Under the pieces are notes generated by a model, which was not told the origin of the DNA, did no database searches, and was given only the letters and a program-made list of their open reading frames with translations. Position numbers and translations under genes: made by a program. This document shows, piece by piece, positions 15,742 to 24,815 of a DNA stretch of 64,000 nucleotides; position 1 is the stretch's first letter, and the number at the start of each line of letters is the position of its first letter. This DNA is from Roseiarcus sp963832305 (GTDB lineage Bacteria > Pseudomonadota > Alphaproteobacteria > Rhizobiales > Beijerinckiaceae), in assembly GCA_963832305.1 (NCBI GenBank), contig CAWHTU010000007.1, positions 1 to 64,000 of the forward strand, in the 5' to 3' direction.

Positions 15742-16758
15742 ATGTCCGACGCCGTCATTTCGTCTGCGCCGCCGCGCCCGCGCAAACGCGAGAGGCCGCA
15801 GGATTACAAGCCGCCTGAGCCGACCAGGATCCCGCCGCTTTTTGCCTGGCCCTGGAGCCCAACGGTGTTCTTCAACTGGGTATTTGGATTTCCAGGATAC
15901 CTTTGGCCTTTCAACGCCATCTACCTTGCGATTGCGCTTGCGACTTGGATCTGGCTGACGCCGTCGATGGGCATGATGAAGTCCCTCGCGCCGGGCTGGA
16001 TCGCCTTGATCCTCATTCGCAACGCCGCCCTCATCACCCTCGTTGTTGGCGTCTGGCACCTGCGGCTCTACGTCCAGAAGGCTCAGGAGACGAAGTACAA
16101 GTACAACGGGCGCTGGCTAGCCAGGGACAGCAAGAACTTTCTGTTTCACGATCAGGTTCTCGACAACGTCTTCTGGACCTTTGTGAGCGCCGTTCCGGTG
16201 TGGACGGCGTTCGAGGTCGCCACGCTCTGGGGGCAAGCGAACGGATTTTTCCCGGTCGTCGATTGGGCCGCGCACCCGGTCTATTGCGCAGCGCTCCTGC
16301 TTTTCATCCCCGTGTGGCGCGAGGCGCATTTCTACGCGATCCACCGCCTGATCCACTGGCCGCCACTTTACCGGAACGTCCACCGGCTGCACCACGCCAA
16401 CGTCAATCCCGGCCCATGGTCGGGGCTTTCGATGCATCCCGTCGAACACGTGCTCTATTTCTCGGGAGTCGTCTTGCACTGGATTGTTCCCTCAAGCCCG
16501 CTCCACGTCATCTTCCACCTTCAGCACCTCGCCTTTTCGCCGGCCCAGGGTCACAACGGCTTCGACAAGATTGTGCTGAAGGACGGGCGCGCGATCAGCA
16601 CCGACCACTACACCCACTACCTGCATCACAAGTATTTCGAGGTGAACTACGGCGACGGCCTCGTGCCGCTCGACAAGCTCTTCGGCACTTTTCACGACGG
16701 TTCCGACGAAGCAGAAGAGGCCATGAACAAGCGCGTTCGGGAGCGCCAGAAGGCTTAA
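15742..16758 (+). CDS. Fatty acid hydroxylase / sterol desaturase superfamily membrane protein
   Basis: 338 residues from the ATG at 15742; the frame is open back to 15658, but that would start inside the palindromic operator. At least three to four membrane segments are followed by the di-iron histidine boxes HFYAIH, HRLHH and HYLHHKYFE, with LQHLAF between. The family hydroxylates or desaturates lipid, sterol or carotenoid substrates at the membrane. Substrate unknown. It converges on a PhyH dioxygenase with a 16-base gap. Confidence 0.87.
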   Translation: MSDAVISSAPPRPRKRERPQDYKPPEPTRIPPLFAWPWSPTVFFNWVFGFPGYLWPFNAIYLAIALATWIWLTPSMGMMKSLAPGWIALILIRNAALITLVVGVWHLRLYVQKAQETKYKYNGRWLARDSKNFLFHDQVLDNVFWTFVSAVPVWTAFEVATLWGQANGFFPVVDWAAHPVYCAALLLFIPVWREAHFYAIHRLIHWPPLYRNVHRLHHANVNPGPWSGLSMHPVEHVLYFSGVVLHWIVPSSPLHVIFHLQHLAFSPAQGHNGFDKIVLKDGRAISTDHYTHYLHHKYFEVNYGDGLVPLDKLFGTFHDGSDEAEEAMNKRVRERQKA

Positions 16759-16771
16759 GAGGTCATAAGCC
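16752..16771. terminator. Short hairpin between convergent genes
   Basis: GGCTTA (16752-16757) and TAAGCC (16766-16771) form a 6-bp stem around an 8-base loop in the gap between the hydroxylase and the dioxygenase genes. No T-run is visible, so function as a terminator is only suggested by position. Confidence 0.35.
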
Positions 16772-16774
16772 CTC

Positions 16775-17968
16775 TCACGTCAGCTTCCGCCAGGCCTGCG
16801 CCTCCGCCTCGCTGCTGAACACCTCCGGCGGCCAGTTCTCCTTAAGCGCCTGGCGCATCAGGTCCTGCTGGCTTTTGGGCGCCATGCCGCCGATCGGGGG
16901 GTCGCGATCGAGATTGGTCGGGAACGAATAGCCTTCCGCTGAAGCCGCGACTGCGTTGTCCGCCTCGGCGGCCGTGATTGAGTTCTCGTTGAGGAGCCCC
17001 ATGAGCGCTGGATAGAGCCTCAGGCTCATCTTGAGCCGGTCCACGCTTTCCATGGCTCGGCCGAATGCCGAAGAAACCTGTAGGAGGTTGGCGATCCGGC
17101 GCACGTCCTTCGAGCGGTTCGTTCCGGCGGCGTGGAACAGCGCCGGATTGAAGAACGCCGCGTCGCCCTTGACGAGCGGCAACTGGACATGATGCGCGTC
17201 GAAATAGTCACGAAACTCCGCGCGGCCGGTCGCCATGTAGCCGGGCAGATAGCTTTGCGAGAACGGCAGGTAGAGCGTTGGCCCGGTTTCAAGCGGCATG
17301 TCGCAATGGGCGACGGCGCCTTGCAGCGTCAGCACCGGCGAGAGACGGTGGACATGGACGGGATAGCGTTCGATCGCCTTCGCCGACTGGAAGCCTAGAT
17401 GATAGTCGCGGTGCGCCACTTGCGCAGCGCCGCCCGGATTGACGACGTTGAGCTGCGAAGTGATTTGATAAGCGGGGCCGAGCCAGGCTTCGCTCACGAG
17501 CGCGATCACCGCATTGCCATAATAGGCGCCGAAGGCCGCCGGGTCGCGCAGGCAGAGCTTCTCGAGCGCGTTCCAGATGCGGTCGTTGGCGCCAGGCTTG
17601 GCGAAATGATCGCCGCCGCCGACGTTATTTCTGCGCTCGTCCTCGATGATCGCCCAGAAATGATCGTTGGTTCTGTCGATCGCCGTCGTGTCGGCGAACG
17701 CGCCCCGAATAGCGATGATTCCAGGCCCGTCGGTCAGCGCCTCGACCCATTCCGCCATGAGCTCCTTGCGGGTCTCGGGCGAAGCGGCGGCGGTTCGCGC
17801 CTTCAGACCATCATAGACAAGCACATTCGATATGACGTCGCTGGCGAACGGATAGTCGGCGCGGTTGACGGAGCGCTCGACGATTCGCCTGAATTCGTCG
17901 AGGTCGCACAATTGTTCGGAGAGCCAAACGCGATTGGATCGGACGTGCTTTGCGTTGTCGTCCTTCAT
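16775..17968 (-). CDS. Phytanoyl-CoA dioxygenase (PhyH) family protein
   Basis: 397 residues from the ATG at 17968, which has a strong GGAGGGA site upstream. The 2-oxoglutarate/Fe(II) oxygenase fold shows the proximal HxD in QVAHRDYHLGFQ, and a distal His in NPALFHAAGTNRSKDVRRIANLLQ with the downstream Arg that binds 2-oxoglutarate. Substrate unknown; the family hydroxylates fatty acyl chains, small metabolites and natural products. The start overlaps the stop of the RibD-like gene by 4 bases, so the two are co-translated. Confidence 0.85.
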   Translation of the reverse strand: MKDDNAKHVRSNRVWLSEQLCDLDEFRRIVERSVNRADYPFASDVISNVLVYDGLKARTAAASPETRKELMAEWVEALTDGPGIIAIRGAFADTTAIDRTNDHFWAIIEDERRNNVGGGDHFAKPGANDRIWNALEKLCLRDPAAFGAYYGNAVIALVSEAWLGPAYQITSQLNVVNPGGAAQVAHRDYHLGFQSAKAIERYPVHVHRLSPVLTLQGAVAHCDMPLETGPTLYLPFSQSYLPGYMATGRAEFRDYFDAHHVQLPLVKGDAAFFNPALFHAAGTNRSKDVRRIANLLQVSSAFGRAMESVDRLKMSLRLYPALMGLLNENSITAAEADNAVAASAEGYSFPTNLDRDPPIGGMAPKSQQDLMRQALKENWPPEVFSSEAEAQAWRKLT

Positions 17969-18549
17969 GGGCTGTCCCTCCGTGCAACGATCTGTGGGCG
18001 CCGCCAGACAGTGATCTCGACATGATGCGCGGGATCGAGCGGGATCGTTTTCGTGAGGCTGAGGCCGTTCCGCTCGAGCACCGCCGCGGCCGAGACGCCA
18101 GCGTCGCAGGCGGAAAACACCGACCGGCCGCCGGGAAGCTTGACGCCATGCGCGCGCGACAAATGAAACCCGTCGAACCCGATCATGAGGAAGAGATCGA
18201 ACACCACTTGGCCGCCGCCTACGGCAACTCGGCCGCCGGTCGGCAGAAGTCGCGCCGCAACATCTTCCCAGCTCAACCGCAGCGGGTCCCACCACCAACC
18301 GTCCGGGCGCTTCTCGAGGCCTTCCGCCGCCTCCCGGGAAACGACAAGGCGCGGAAGCCCCCGCAGGTTGGGTTCGAGCTCGTGGCTGCGACGCGCGAAC
18401 ACGACCAGGCTCGCTTCATCCTGCGCGCGCTGGTAGAGTTCCCAGTCCTTTTCGTTGCGCAGAGAAGCCGGCGTCATTCCGCCGGGGCCAGCGATCTTGT
18501 CGTCGTCCGAGACGATGGCGTAACCCGTGATGTCAAGATTCCCGGACAT
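17965..18549 (-). CDS. RibD C-terminal / dihydrofolate reductase-like protein
   Basis: 194 residues. The pattern ITGYAIVSDDDKIAGPGGMTP at the start, LVVFARRSHELEPN, RLVVSR, GGRVAVGGGQVVFDLFLMIGFDGFHLSR matches the DHFR/RibD-C fold, with GRVAVGGGQVVFD as the nucleotide-binding loop. Family members are NADPH-dependent reductases. It is the first gene of a two-gene unit with the PhyH dioxygenase (ATGA overlap), so a shared substrate is plausible but unproven. Confidence 0.7.
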   Translation of the reverse strand: MSGNLDITGYAIVSDDDKIAGPGGMTPASLRNEKDWELYQRAQDEASLVVFARRSHELEPNLRGLPRLVVSREAAEGLEKRPDGWWWDPLRLSWEDVAARLLPTGGRVAVGGGQVVFDLFLMIGFDGFHLSRAHGVKLPGGRSVFSACDAGVSAAAVLERNGLSLTKTIPLDPAHHVEITVWRRPQIVARRDSP

Positions 18550-18700
18550 GATCGAACGATCCCAAGCCTCGGCGCACTAGGCTCCGCGAAACCGCCCCAC
18601 AGATGTGACGAGCCACGAAACTAACCTGCGCCTCGTTCGTATCACATTGAAGTCAAATCCGGCAGGTATCCTCCGGCCAACCCCGTCTTGGAGACAAGCC

Positions 18701-18898
18701 ATGATCGCTTCGCAGAATCCCCGCCGATACAACGCTCCGCCGGCGCTGCGGCTCAAAATCGATGATCTCCATGCCCATTTGGCGCTGCTCGACCGCTATG
18801 GTCCAACCAGCATTGGCTCCGCGCTCGCCAGAGGCGTTCGGGCGGTCGTCAACGGGTCGAGGCACGCGCTGCGGGGGGTCGCTTTTTGCTCCGAGTAG
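18701..18898 (+). CDS. Hypothetical 65-residue protein
   Basis: An ATG at 18701 has TTGGAGAC ten bases upstream and starts a 65-residue frame rich in Leu, Ala and Arg (LRLKIDDLHAHLALLDRYGP, then SALARGVRAVVNGSRHALRG). It is soluble, basic and without a recognised domain. It lies between the divergent RibD-like gene and the broken haloperoxidase. The ribosome binding site is the main support; it could be chance. Confidence 0.35.
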   Translation: MIASQNPRRYNAPPALRLKIDDLHAHLALLDRYGPTSIGSALARGVRAVVNGSRHALRGVAFCSE

Positions 18899-19031
18899 CG
18901 CGATCTCGATTGGGAGGGTGTTCGATAGCCCCAGCCCCGCCCGTGCTTTGTGCGTAAACTTGTCCGAGACACACCCACCGTTACCTTTTCATCGGAAGCG
19001 ACGCTTCCGGCACAAGCGAGGGGTCAGGAAA

Positions 19032-19848
19032 ATGCCTACGGTCACCACCAGCGACGGCGTCGAGATTTTCTACAAGGATTGGGGCAGCGGGCAGCCGATC
19101 GTGTTCAGCCACGGCTGGCCGCTCTCGGCGGACGATTGGGACACGCAGCTGCTCTTCTTCCTCAATCACGGCTATCGCGTAATCGCCCATGACCGCCGCG
19201 GCCATGGCCGGTCGACCCAGATCGGCCGCGGCCACGACATGGATCACTACGCCGACGATCTGGCGGCGGTGACCAAGCATCTCGACCTGAAAAGCGCGAT
19301 CCACGTCGGCCACTCGACGGGCGGCGGCGAGGTGGCGCACTACTGGCGCGACATGGCGACAGCGGGTGGCGAAGGCGGTGATGATCAGCGCGGTGCCGCC
19401 GCTGATGGTGAAGACGCGGCCAACCCGCTCGGCCTGCCCAAGACGTTTCGACGACCTGCAAGCGCAGCTCGCCGCCAACCGGTCCAAGTTCTATACGACC
19501 TCCCGCGGGCCGTTCTACGGCTTCAACCGGCCAGGGGTGAAAACGATCGAGCCGGTCGTTCAGAATTGGTGGCGCCAGGGCATGATGGGCGGCGCCAAGG
19601 CGCATTATGACGGCATCGTCGCCTTCTCCCAGACCGACTTCACGGAGGATTTGAAGAAGATCAATGTGCCGGTGCTGGTCATGCACAGCGAGGACGACCA
19701 GATCGTGCCTTATGTCGCGGCGGGTCCGCTGTCCGCGAAGCTTCTCAAGCACGGCACGCTCAAGACCTACAAGGACTTTCCGCACGGCATGCCCACCACC
19801 CATGCCGACACGATCAATGCGGACCTCCTCGCCTTCATAAAGAGCTGA
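19032..19848 (+). pseudogene. Non-heme haloperoxidase-type alpha/beta hydrolase, frameshifted
   Basis: The first part (frame of ATG 19032, behind AGGA) reads MPTVTTSDGVEIFYKDWGSGQPIVFSHGWP and has the nucleophile elbow GHSTGGGEV. The second part, in another frame from about 19365, reads VAKAVMISAVPPLMVKT, then FYGFNRPG, NWWRQGMMGGAKAHYD, VLVMHSEDDQIVP and LPHG-like FPHGMPTTHAD with the catalytic His. Together they make a full ~277-residue chloroperoxidase/esterase. Comparison with the family pattern suggests five single-base losses between 19335 and 19460, two before and three after VAKAV, most of them in doubled or tripled letters. Either decayed or misread. Confidence 0.85.
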
Positions 19849-19892
19849 GCGGCGCGGATCGCCCGCGGTCGCCGAGATCGTCGCCGCTCGCG

Positions 19893-20444
19893 TTAAGCCA
19901 GCGGCAGCGATTCGCGCGTCTGTGCCAGAATTTCCTGGGACAGCTTGTCATCGTCGACGACGCGCGCCAGCACCATGGCGCCGACCATCGCCGACCACGC
20001 GGCGATCGCCGCGCGTCGCTTCTCGAGCGCCGTCCTGCCCTTCGCCTCGGCGCTAAAGCGGTCGATCTGGCGACGGACCGCGTCGGTCATCGTGCGCCGA
20101 AGGTCGGCGGAGCCTCGCGCGGCTTCGGTTCCCAGACATGAAAACGGACACGAGGAGCCACGATCGTCGCGATGCCTGGGGCCGAGATAGCCGTCAGCAT
20201 AAGCCGCTACTGACTGGCGCGCCTTGGCATCCGCCGCCGCGGGGGTGAGCGCTTGGCCGACCGCCTCGGCGATGAGCGCGTCCTTCGAGGAAAAGTGGCC
20301 GTAGAAGGCGCCATGCGTGAGGCCAGCATCTTTCATCACGTCCGCCACAGTTACGTCGTCGAATCCGCGCAATCGGAACAGGCGCGCGGCTGAGGCCAAA
20401 ATCCGCGCCCGATGTTCGGCGACCTGTTCGCGGCTGACTTTCAT
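19893..20444 (-). CDS. TetR-family transcriptional regulator
   Basis: 183 residues from the ATG at 20444 (MKVSREQVAEHRARIL), the normal start for this subgroup; AAGGAG and AGAGG precede it. The DNA-binding part reads ASAARLFRLRGFDDVTVADVMKDAGLTHGAFYGHFSSKDAL. The ligand domain has YLGPRHRDDRGSSCPFSCLGTEAARG, a block common in repressors of short-chain dehydrogenases. It is divergent from such a gene with clear palindromes between them, so it probably represses itself and the SDR. Confidence 0.93.
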   Translation of the reverse strand: MKVSREQVAEHRARILASAARLFRLRGFDDVTVADVMKDAGLTHGAFYGHFSSKDALIAEAVGQALTPAAADAKARQSVAAYADGYLGPRHRDDRGSSCPFSCLGTEAARGSADLRRTMTDAVRRQIDRFSAEAKGRTALEKRRAAIAAWSAMVGAMVLARVVDDDKLSQEILAQTRESLPLA

Positions 20445-20465
20445 CCTCTTCGAGCTCCTTGCCGC

Positions 20466-20517
20466 TTGACAACATACATGATCATGGTAATGAATGCAAT
20501 CATGATGAATATCATCA
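20466..20517. promoter_or_regulatory. TetR/SDR divergent promoter with palindromic operators
   Basis: On the forward strand TTGACA (20466-20471) and TAATGA (20488-20493) are 16 bases apart. The spacer contains the perfect palindrome CATGATCATG (20477-20486). A second inverted repeat, TGATG-AATAT-CATCA, begins near 20502. Both lie between the TetR and SDR starts, as expected for an autoregulated TetR operator. Confidence 0.65.
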
Positions 20518-20532
20518 ATGGGAGCGCATATC

Positions 20533-21546
20533 ATGGTTCGTAAGCTGCCGACCGTTCTCGTCACCGGCGCGTCATCCGGGATCGGAGCGACCTACGCCGA
20601 CCGATTCGCCCGTCGCGGGCATGATCTTGTTCTGGTCGCCCGCGATCGCGCGCGCATGGAGGAGCTCGCGTCGCGCCTGCGCGCCGAGACCGAGGTCAAG
20701 ATCGACGTCGTGCGCGCCGATCTCACGGTGAGCGCCGACTTGGCGCGGATTGAATCCCGCCTGCGCGCCGACGACAGCATCGGCATCCTCGTCAACAATG
20801 CCGGCGTTGCGGCGCCCGGCGGATTTGCCCACGCCGATCTTGATGTGATGGACCGGCTAATTCGCCTCAACGTGACTGCCGTCACCCGTCTTGCCGGCGC
20901 GGTTATCCCGCGGTTTCTCGCCAGTGGCGAAGGCGCGATCATCAATATCGCTTCGGTAGTGGGCCTCGCGCCGGAGATTTCGTTCGGCGCCTATGGTCCG
21001 AGCAAGGCCTATGTGCTGGCGCTATCGCAAAGCCTGCAAGCCGAACTCGGCGGCCGCGGCGTCTATATCCAGGCGGTGCTGCCCGCGGCGACCCGAACGG
21101 AGATCTGGGAGAAAACCGGCCGCGACGTGAACGCGATCAAGGGCGTGATGGAGGTCGGCGAACTGGTTGACGCCGCGCTCGTCGGCTTCGACCGGCGCGA
21201 GGCGGTGACCATTCCGCCGCTGCCGGACGCCGCCCAGTGGGAGACGTTCAACGCCGCGCGACAGGCCATGTTGCCAAACTTCGCCAACGAGCATGCGGCG
21301 GCGCGTTATGGCGCCCGCGACTTCGGGCGATCGTATCGCCGCCCAGTGAGCGACAACCACTTGATCGGTGGATCAGCTGACGCGCTCGATCAGCGCCATT
21401 GCGGCAGCGGGGTTCCGTTCCTTGGCCCCGCTGATGACATAGAGATAAACCTCCCGGCCGCCCCTATGAGGCAGGGGCGGCGCGGCGATCTCGAGGTCCG
21501 GCGGGGAGCCGCCGGCTGCCCATGTCTTTGCGCGCCTCGCCCATAG
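20533..21546 (+). CDS. Short-chain dehydrogenase/reductase
   Basis: Start ATG 20533 behind GGGAG. The Rossmann fold is clear: VLVTGASSGIGATYADRFARRG, NNAGVAAPGG, IINIASVVGL and the catalytic YGPSK. Relatives end near residue 263, after a LPNFANEHAAARYGAR-like end. Here the frame runs 74 residues further and overlaps the DUF72 gene on the other strand by 174 bases, with a tail that looks like antisense translation. A one-base indel near 21310-21345 would restore a stop at TGA 21347-21349. The functional protein is therefore probably ~270 residues. Confidence 0.85.
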   Translation: MVRKLPTVLVTGASSGIGATYADRFARRGHDLVLVARDRARMEELASRLRAETEVKIDVVRADLTVSADLARIESRLRADDSIGILVNNAGVAAPGGFAHADLDVMDRLIRLNVTAVTRLAGAVIPRFLASGEGAIINIASVVGLAPEISFGAYGPSKAYVLALSQSLQAELGGRGVYIQAVLPAATRTEIWEKTGRDVNAIKGVMEVGELVDAALVGFDRREAVTIPPLPDAAQWETFNAARQAMLPNFANEHAAARYGARDFGRSYRRPVSDNHLIGGSADALDQRHCGSGVPFLGPADDIEINLPAAPMRQGRRGDLEVRRGAAGCPCLCAPRP

Positions 21547-22185
21547 ATCGAGGGCCGAGCTGGAATATCCCGCCGGCTCGCTCTCGGTCGTTCCCATGAT
21601 GCGCGCATAGACGAACGGCGCGGTCACATCGGCGATCTGCGGGTACTCAGAATCGCCGGCGATCACGACCGCGACACCGTGCGACCGCGTCAGCGCAATG
21701 AACTCCGGCGTCCGGAAGCTGTCGTTGCGCACCTCGACGACATGCCGGATGGCGAGACCATCGACCGACGCCGGAAGCAGCTTCAGGAATGCGGCGAAAT
21801 CGTCCGGGTCGAAGCGTTTCGTCGTCGCGAATTGCCAGTTGATCGGCCCAAGCTTGGTCTTGAGATTGGTCACGCCGCTCTTGAAGAACCGGTCGATCGA
21901 CTCGCCTGCCTCAGCCAGGACACGGCGGTTGGTGGCGAAGCGGGGGCCCTTGACCGAGAAGACGAAATCGTCGGGCGTCTCGTCGCGCCACTTTGTGAAG
22001 CTCGCCGGCTTCTGTGAGCCGTAATAGGTGCCGTTGATCTCGATGGAGGTCAGTTTAGAGCTCGCATATTCAAGTTCGCGGCTCTGGGCCAGGCCTTTGG
22101 GATAGAACGCGCCGCGCCACGGTTCGTAGGTCCAGCCCCCGACGCCGATCCTGATCTTGCCGTGCGTTTGCTCTTTTGCCGGCAT
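21373..22185 (-). CDS. DUF72 family protein (YecE-like)
   Basis: 270 residues from the ATG at 22185 (MPAKEQTHGKIRIGVGGWTYEPW), preceded by GAGGGCG. The family TIM-barrel blocks are present: IGVGGWTYEPWRGAFYPKG, KLTSIEINGTYYGSQKPASF, FVFSVKGPRF, LGPINWQF, HVVEVRNDSF and YVYARIMG-like FVYARIMGTTES. The biochemical role of DUF72 is not established. It lies 13 bases after the deacylase gene and may be co-transcribed. Confidence 0.88.
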   Translation of the reverse strand: MPAKEQTHGKIRIGVGGWTYEPWRGAFYPKGLAQSRELEYASSKLTSIEINGTYYGSQKPASFTKWRDETPDDFVFSVKGPRFATNRRVLAEAGESIDRFFKSGVTNLKTKLGPINWQFATTKRFDPDDFAAFLKLLPASVDGLAIRHVVEVRNDSFRTPEFIALTRSHGVAVVIAGDSEYPQIADVTAPFVYARIMGTTESEPAGYSSSALDLWARRAKTWAAGGSPPDLEIAAPPLPHRGGREVYLYVISGAKERNPAAAMALIERVS

Positions 22186-22198
22186 GTCTGATCGCCCT

Positions 22199-22675
22199 CT
22201 ACTTGCGCGCGATCGCCGCAACGCGTCCGCCCGTAAGCGCGACTAGGTCCGGCGGGGTCAGGCGGAAGACTGCGTTCGGCGTGCCGGCCGCGGCCCAGAT
22301 TTCAGCGAGCGCCATCAGCAATTCGTCGATGAGAACGCTCGGCGGATCTTTATGGCCGACCGGAGGGACGCCGCCGATGGCGAACCCGGTCCGCTCGCGC
22401 ACGAAGTCGGCGTCGGCGCGGGCGATCGCTTCGCCGAGCGTCTCGGCGACCTTCGTCTCGTCGACGCGATTGACGCCGGACGCGACGACGAGCACAGGGC
22501 GGTCGCTGCCGGCGCCACGGAAGATCAGCGACTTGGCGATCTGCGCGACCGTGCAGCCGATCGCCGCTGCGGCGTCGGCGGCGGTGCGAGTCGTTGCGTC
22601 AAACTCCAGCACCTCAAACTTGTCGCCAAGCGCGGCCTGGACCCTGAGCGCCGAAGGGGAGGCCGCGGGCTTCAT
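22199..22675 (-). CDS. YbaK/EbsC-type aminoacyl-tRNA deacylase
   Basis: 158 residues. The fold reads FDATTRTAADAAAAIGCTVAQIAKSLIF, then VLVVASGVNRVDETKVAETLG, GFAIGGVPPVGH and a Leu/Thr-rich end. The family removes wrongly charged amino acids from tRNA (Cys-tRNA-Pro and related). Strong family match; the exact tRNA is not known. It lies upstream of the DUF72 gene and 39 bases downstream of the ligase gene on the same strand. Confidence 0.88.
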   Translation of the reverse strand: MKPAASPSALRVQAALGDKFEVLEFDATTRTAADAAAAIGCTVAQIAKSLIFRGAGSDRPVLVVASGVNRVDETKVAETLGEAIARADADFVRERTGFAIGGVPPVGHKDPPSVLIDELLMALAEIWAAAGTPNAVFRLTPPDLVALTGGRVAAIARK

Positions 22676-22714
22676 GGGCCGGTTTTCCTTCTCTCGCTAT
22701 CGTGGTCCAGCTCG

Positions 22715-24416
22715 TCAGGCGACTGGCGCCTGCTCGTCCGAGGCGCGGAGGTCCTTCTTCGAAATCTTGCCGACGGGGGTTTTGGGCAGGTCGTCGCGGA
22801 TTTCCATTGCGCCGATCATCTCGTGCTTGCCGAGGCGATCCTTGAGAAACGCCTTCATTTCTTCGAACGTCGGCGCCGGTGCGCCGGCCTTTACCTTCAC
22901 GAATGCTTTCGGGGTCTCGCCTCGATAGGGGTCCGGGACGCCGATGACGCTCACTTCCTCGACCGAGGGGTGCTGATAGATCGCCTCCTCGATGTTGCGC
23001 GGATAGACGTTGAACCCGCCGCAGAGCAGCATGTCCTTGGTGCGATCGACGATGTAGACGAATCCGTCCTCGTCCATGTAGCCGACGTCGCCGGTGCGGA
23101 AGAACCCATCCTTGGTCATCGAATCGGCGGTCGCTTTCGGCTGTTTCCAGTAGCCCTTCATCACGTTGGGACCCTTGACGCAGATCTCGCCGCGTTCGCC
23201 AAGCTCAACCTCACGCTCAGGGTCGGCGACGTCGATGAACTTCATCTCGGTGGTGGGATAGGGAACGCCGCAGGAGCCCGGCTTCCCCGGACCGACCCGC
23301 GGGGTGAAGGTGCCAATCGGCGCGGTCTCGGTCATGCCCCAGCCCTCGCTCAACCGGCAACCGATGACTTTCTCGAACCGCTGCTGCACGGCGACCGGAA
23401 GCGGCGCCCCGCCTGAGGCGCAGAGCCTGAGCGACGACCAGTCCATGGACTCGACGCCGGGCACGCTCAGAAGCGCGACATGCATGGTCGGCACGCCCAT
23501 GTAGACGGTGACCTTCTTGTCGACGATGTCCTTGGCCGCGGCGGCCGGATCGAAGCGCGGATGGAGCACGAGCTCCGCGCCCAAGCGAAAGCCGAGCAGC
23601 ATGACGACGGTCAGCGAATAGATATGGAACAGCGGCAGGATGCAGAGAAAACGCTCCTGGCCCACTCGCAGCGAGTCCGGGCCGCTGCGCGTCATCACCT
23701 CCATATAGAGCGAGCATGCCGCGGTCAGATTGGCGTGGGTCAGCATCGCCCCCTTGGGCGTGCCGGTCGTGCCGCCCGTGTATTGGATGACCGCCAACGC
23801 CTCCGTGAGGTCGTCAACCGGATGGGCGCGATAGCGCCCGTCGTTGTCGATCAAGTCGCGGAACGCGAGGTGACGATCGCTGCGCGCGGTCTCGGCAAGC
23901 ATGCCGGCGGCGGCCATGTGCGCCTTGACTGGGGCAGGCGCGGGCGACATCTCGGCGAATTCGCCGACGACGAGCGTCTTGAGGCGCGTGGAAGCGAGGA
24001 GCTTCTCGGCCTGCGGATAAAGCGCGGCGAGGTCGAGCGTCACCAGGATGTCGGTCTCGCTGTCCTCGATCTTGATTTGCAGCGTATGCAGCGCGTCCAG
24101 CGGCGAATAATTGACGACCGTGCCGCCGGCCTTGAGCACGCCGAAGAAGGCGATGACGTAATGGGGCGTGTTTGGCAGGAAGAGACCGACGTGCACGCCG
24201 GGGCCGACGCCGAGCTTCTGGAACCCGGCGGCCGCGCGGTTCGCCAGCGCCTCCAGTTCCGCGTAGGAGATGCGCTTGCCCATGAACTCGAGCGCCGGCT
24301 TGGGAGCCGAACCGCCCGGCGGCTTTTTCCAGCACGCTTTGTACTGAGGAGAGGTCGAGCGGCGCCTTCTCGCGCACGTCCGGCGGATAGGATTTCACCC
24401 AGGGCTGAACCGTCAT
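22715..24416 (-). pseudogene. Long-chain fatty acid--CoA ligase, single frameshift
   Basis: The start ATG at 24416 reads MTVQPWVKSYPPDVREKAPLDL and gives the normal N-terminus; at 24302-24304 the frame shifts and continues as MGKRISYAELEALANRAAAGFQKLG to the end. One extra G in GGG (forward strand) explains it. Corrected length ~566 residues, the FadD size. Motifs: YTGGTTGTPKGAML (P-loop), GWGMTETAPIGT, GDVGYMDEDGFVYIVDRTKDM and the C-terminal Lys in PVGKISKKDLR. It activates fatty acids to acyl-CoA at the inner membrane. With an internal start at 24283 a protein lacking ~45 residues could still be made. Confidence 0.88.
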
Positions 24417-24815
24417 CGCCTGTCCTCGCGTTCCTCGCATTCCCTCGCTTTGCGGAAATTGACCGCCAGCGCTTTGCACTTGAGTTGCCGCGTTCTCGGC
24501 CAAGCGTCAAGCGTCGCGGCCGAATCGCGGCGGCGCGAGCCGGTCTCGACGCGTCCTAAGCAACAGTCCCGTCATGAGTATGCGTCTTTGCGAGCGACTC
24601 CGGCTTTTCAATCCCTTAGGCGCCTTTTTCTGCAACCCGAATGGGCCGCGAGAGTAGTGCTATTTAACATATCTACAATGTTTTATGATCGCGCAATCAC
24701 AATGCGTGGCGGCATTTGTTGCGCACGGCTGCGTGGCATCGCAGGATAACAAAGGCGCAGGGCGGACGCGGTCCACGCGCGCCGCTGCTTCTGCGCTCGG
24801 GGAAGGATTTCAGCG
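24417..24815. other. Intergenic region, no gene seen
   Basis: About 400 bases between divergent genes. It has an AT-rich part near 24655-24700 with a small inverted repeat AACAT-ATCTACA-ATGTT, possibly a promoter or operator for the SDR. No credible coding frame. Confidence 0.4.
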
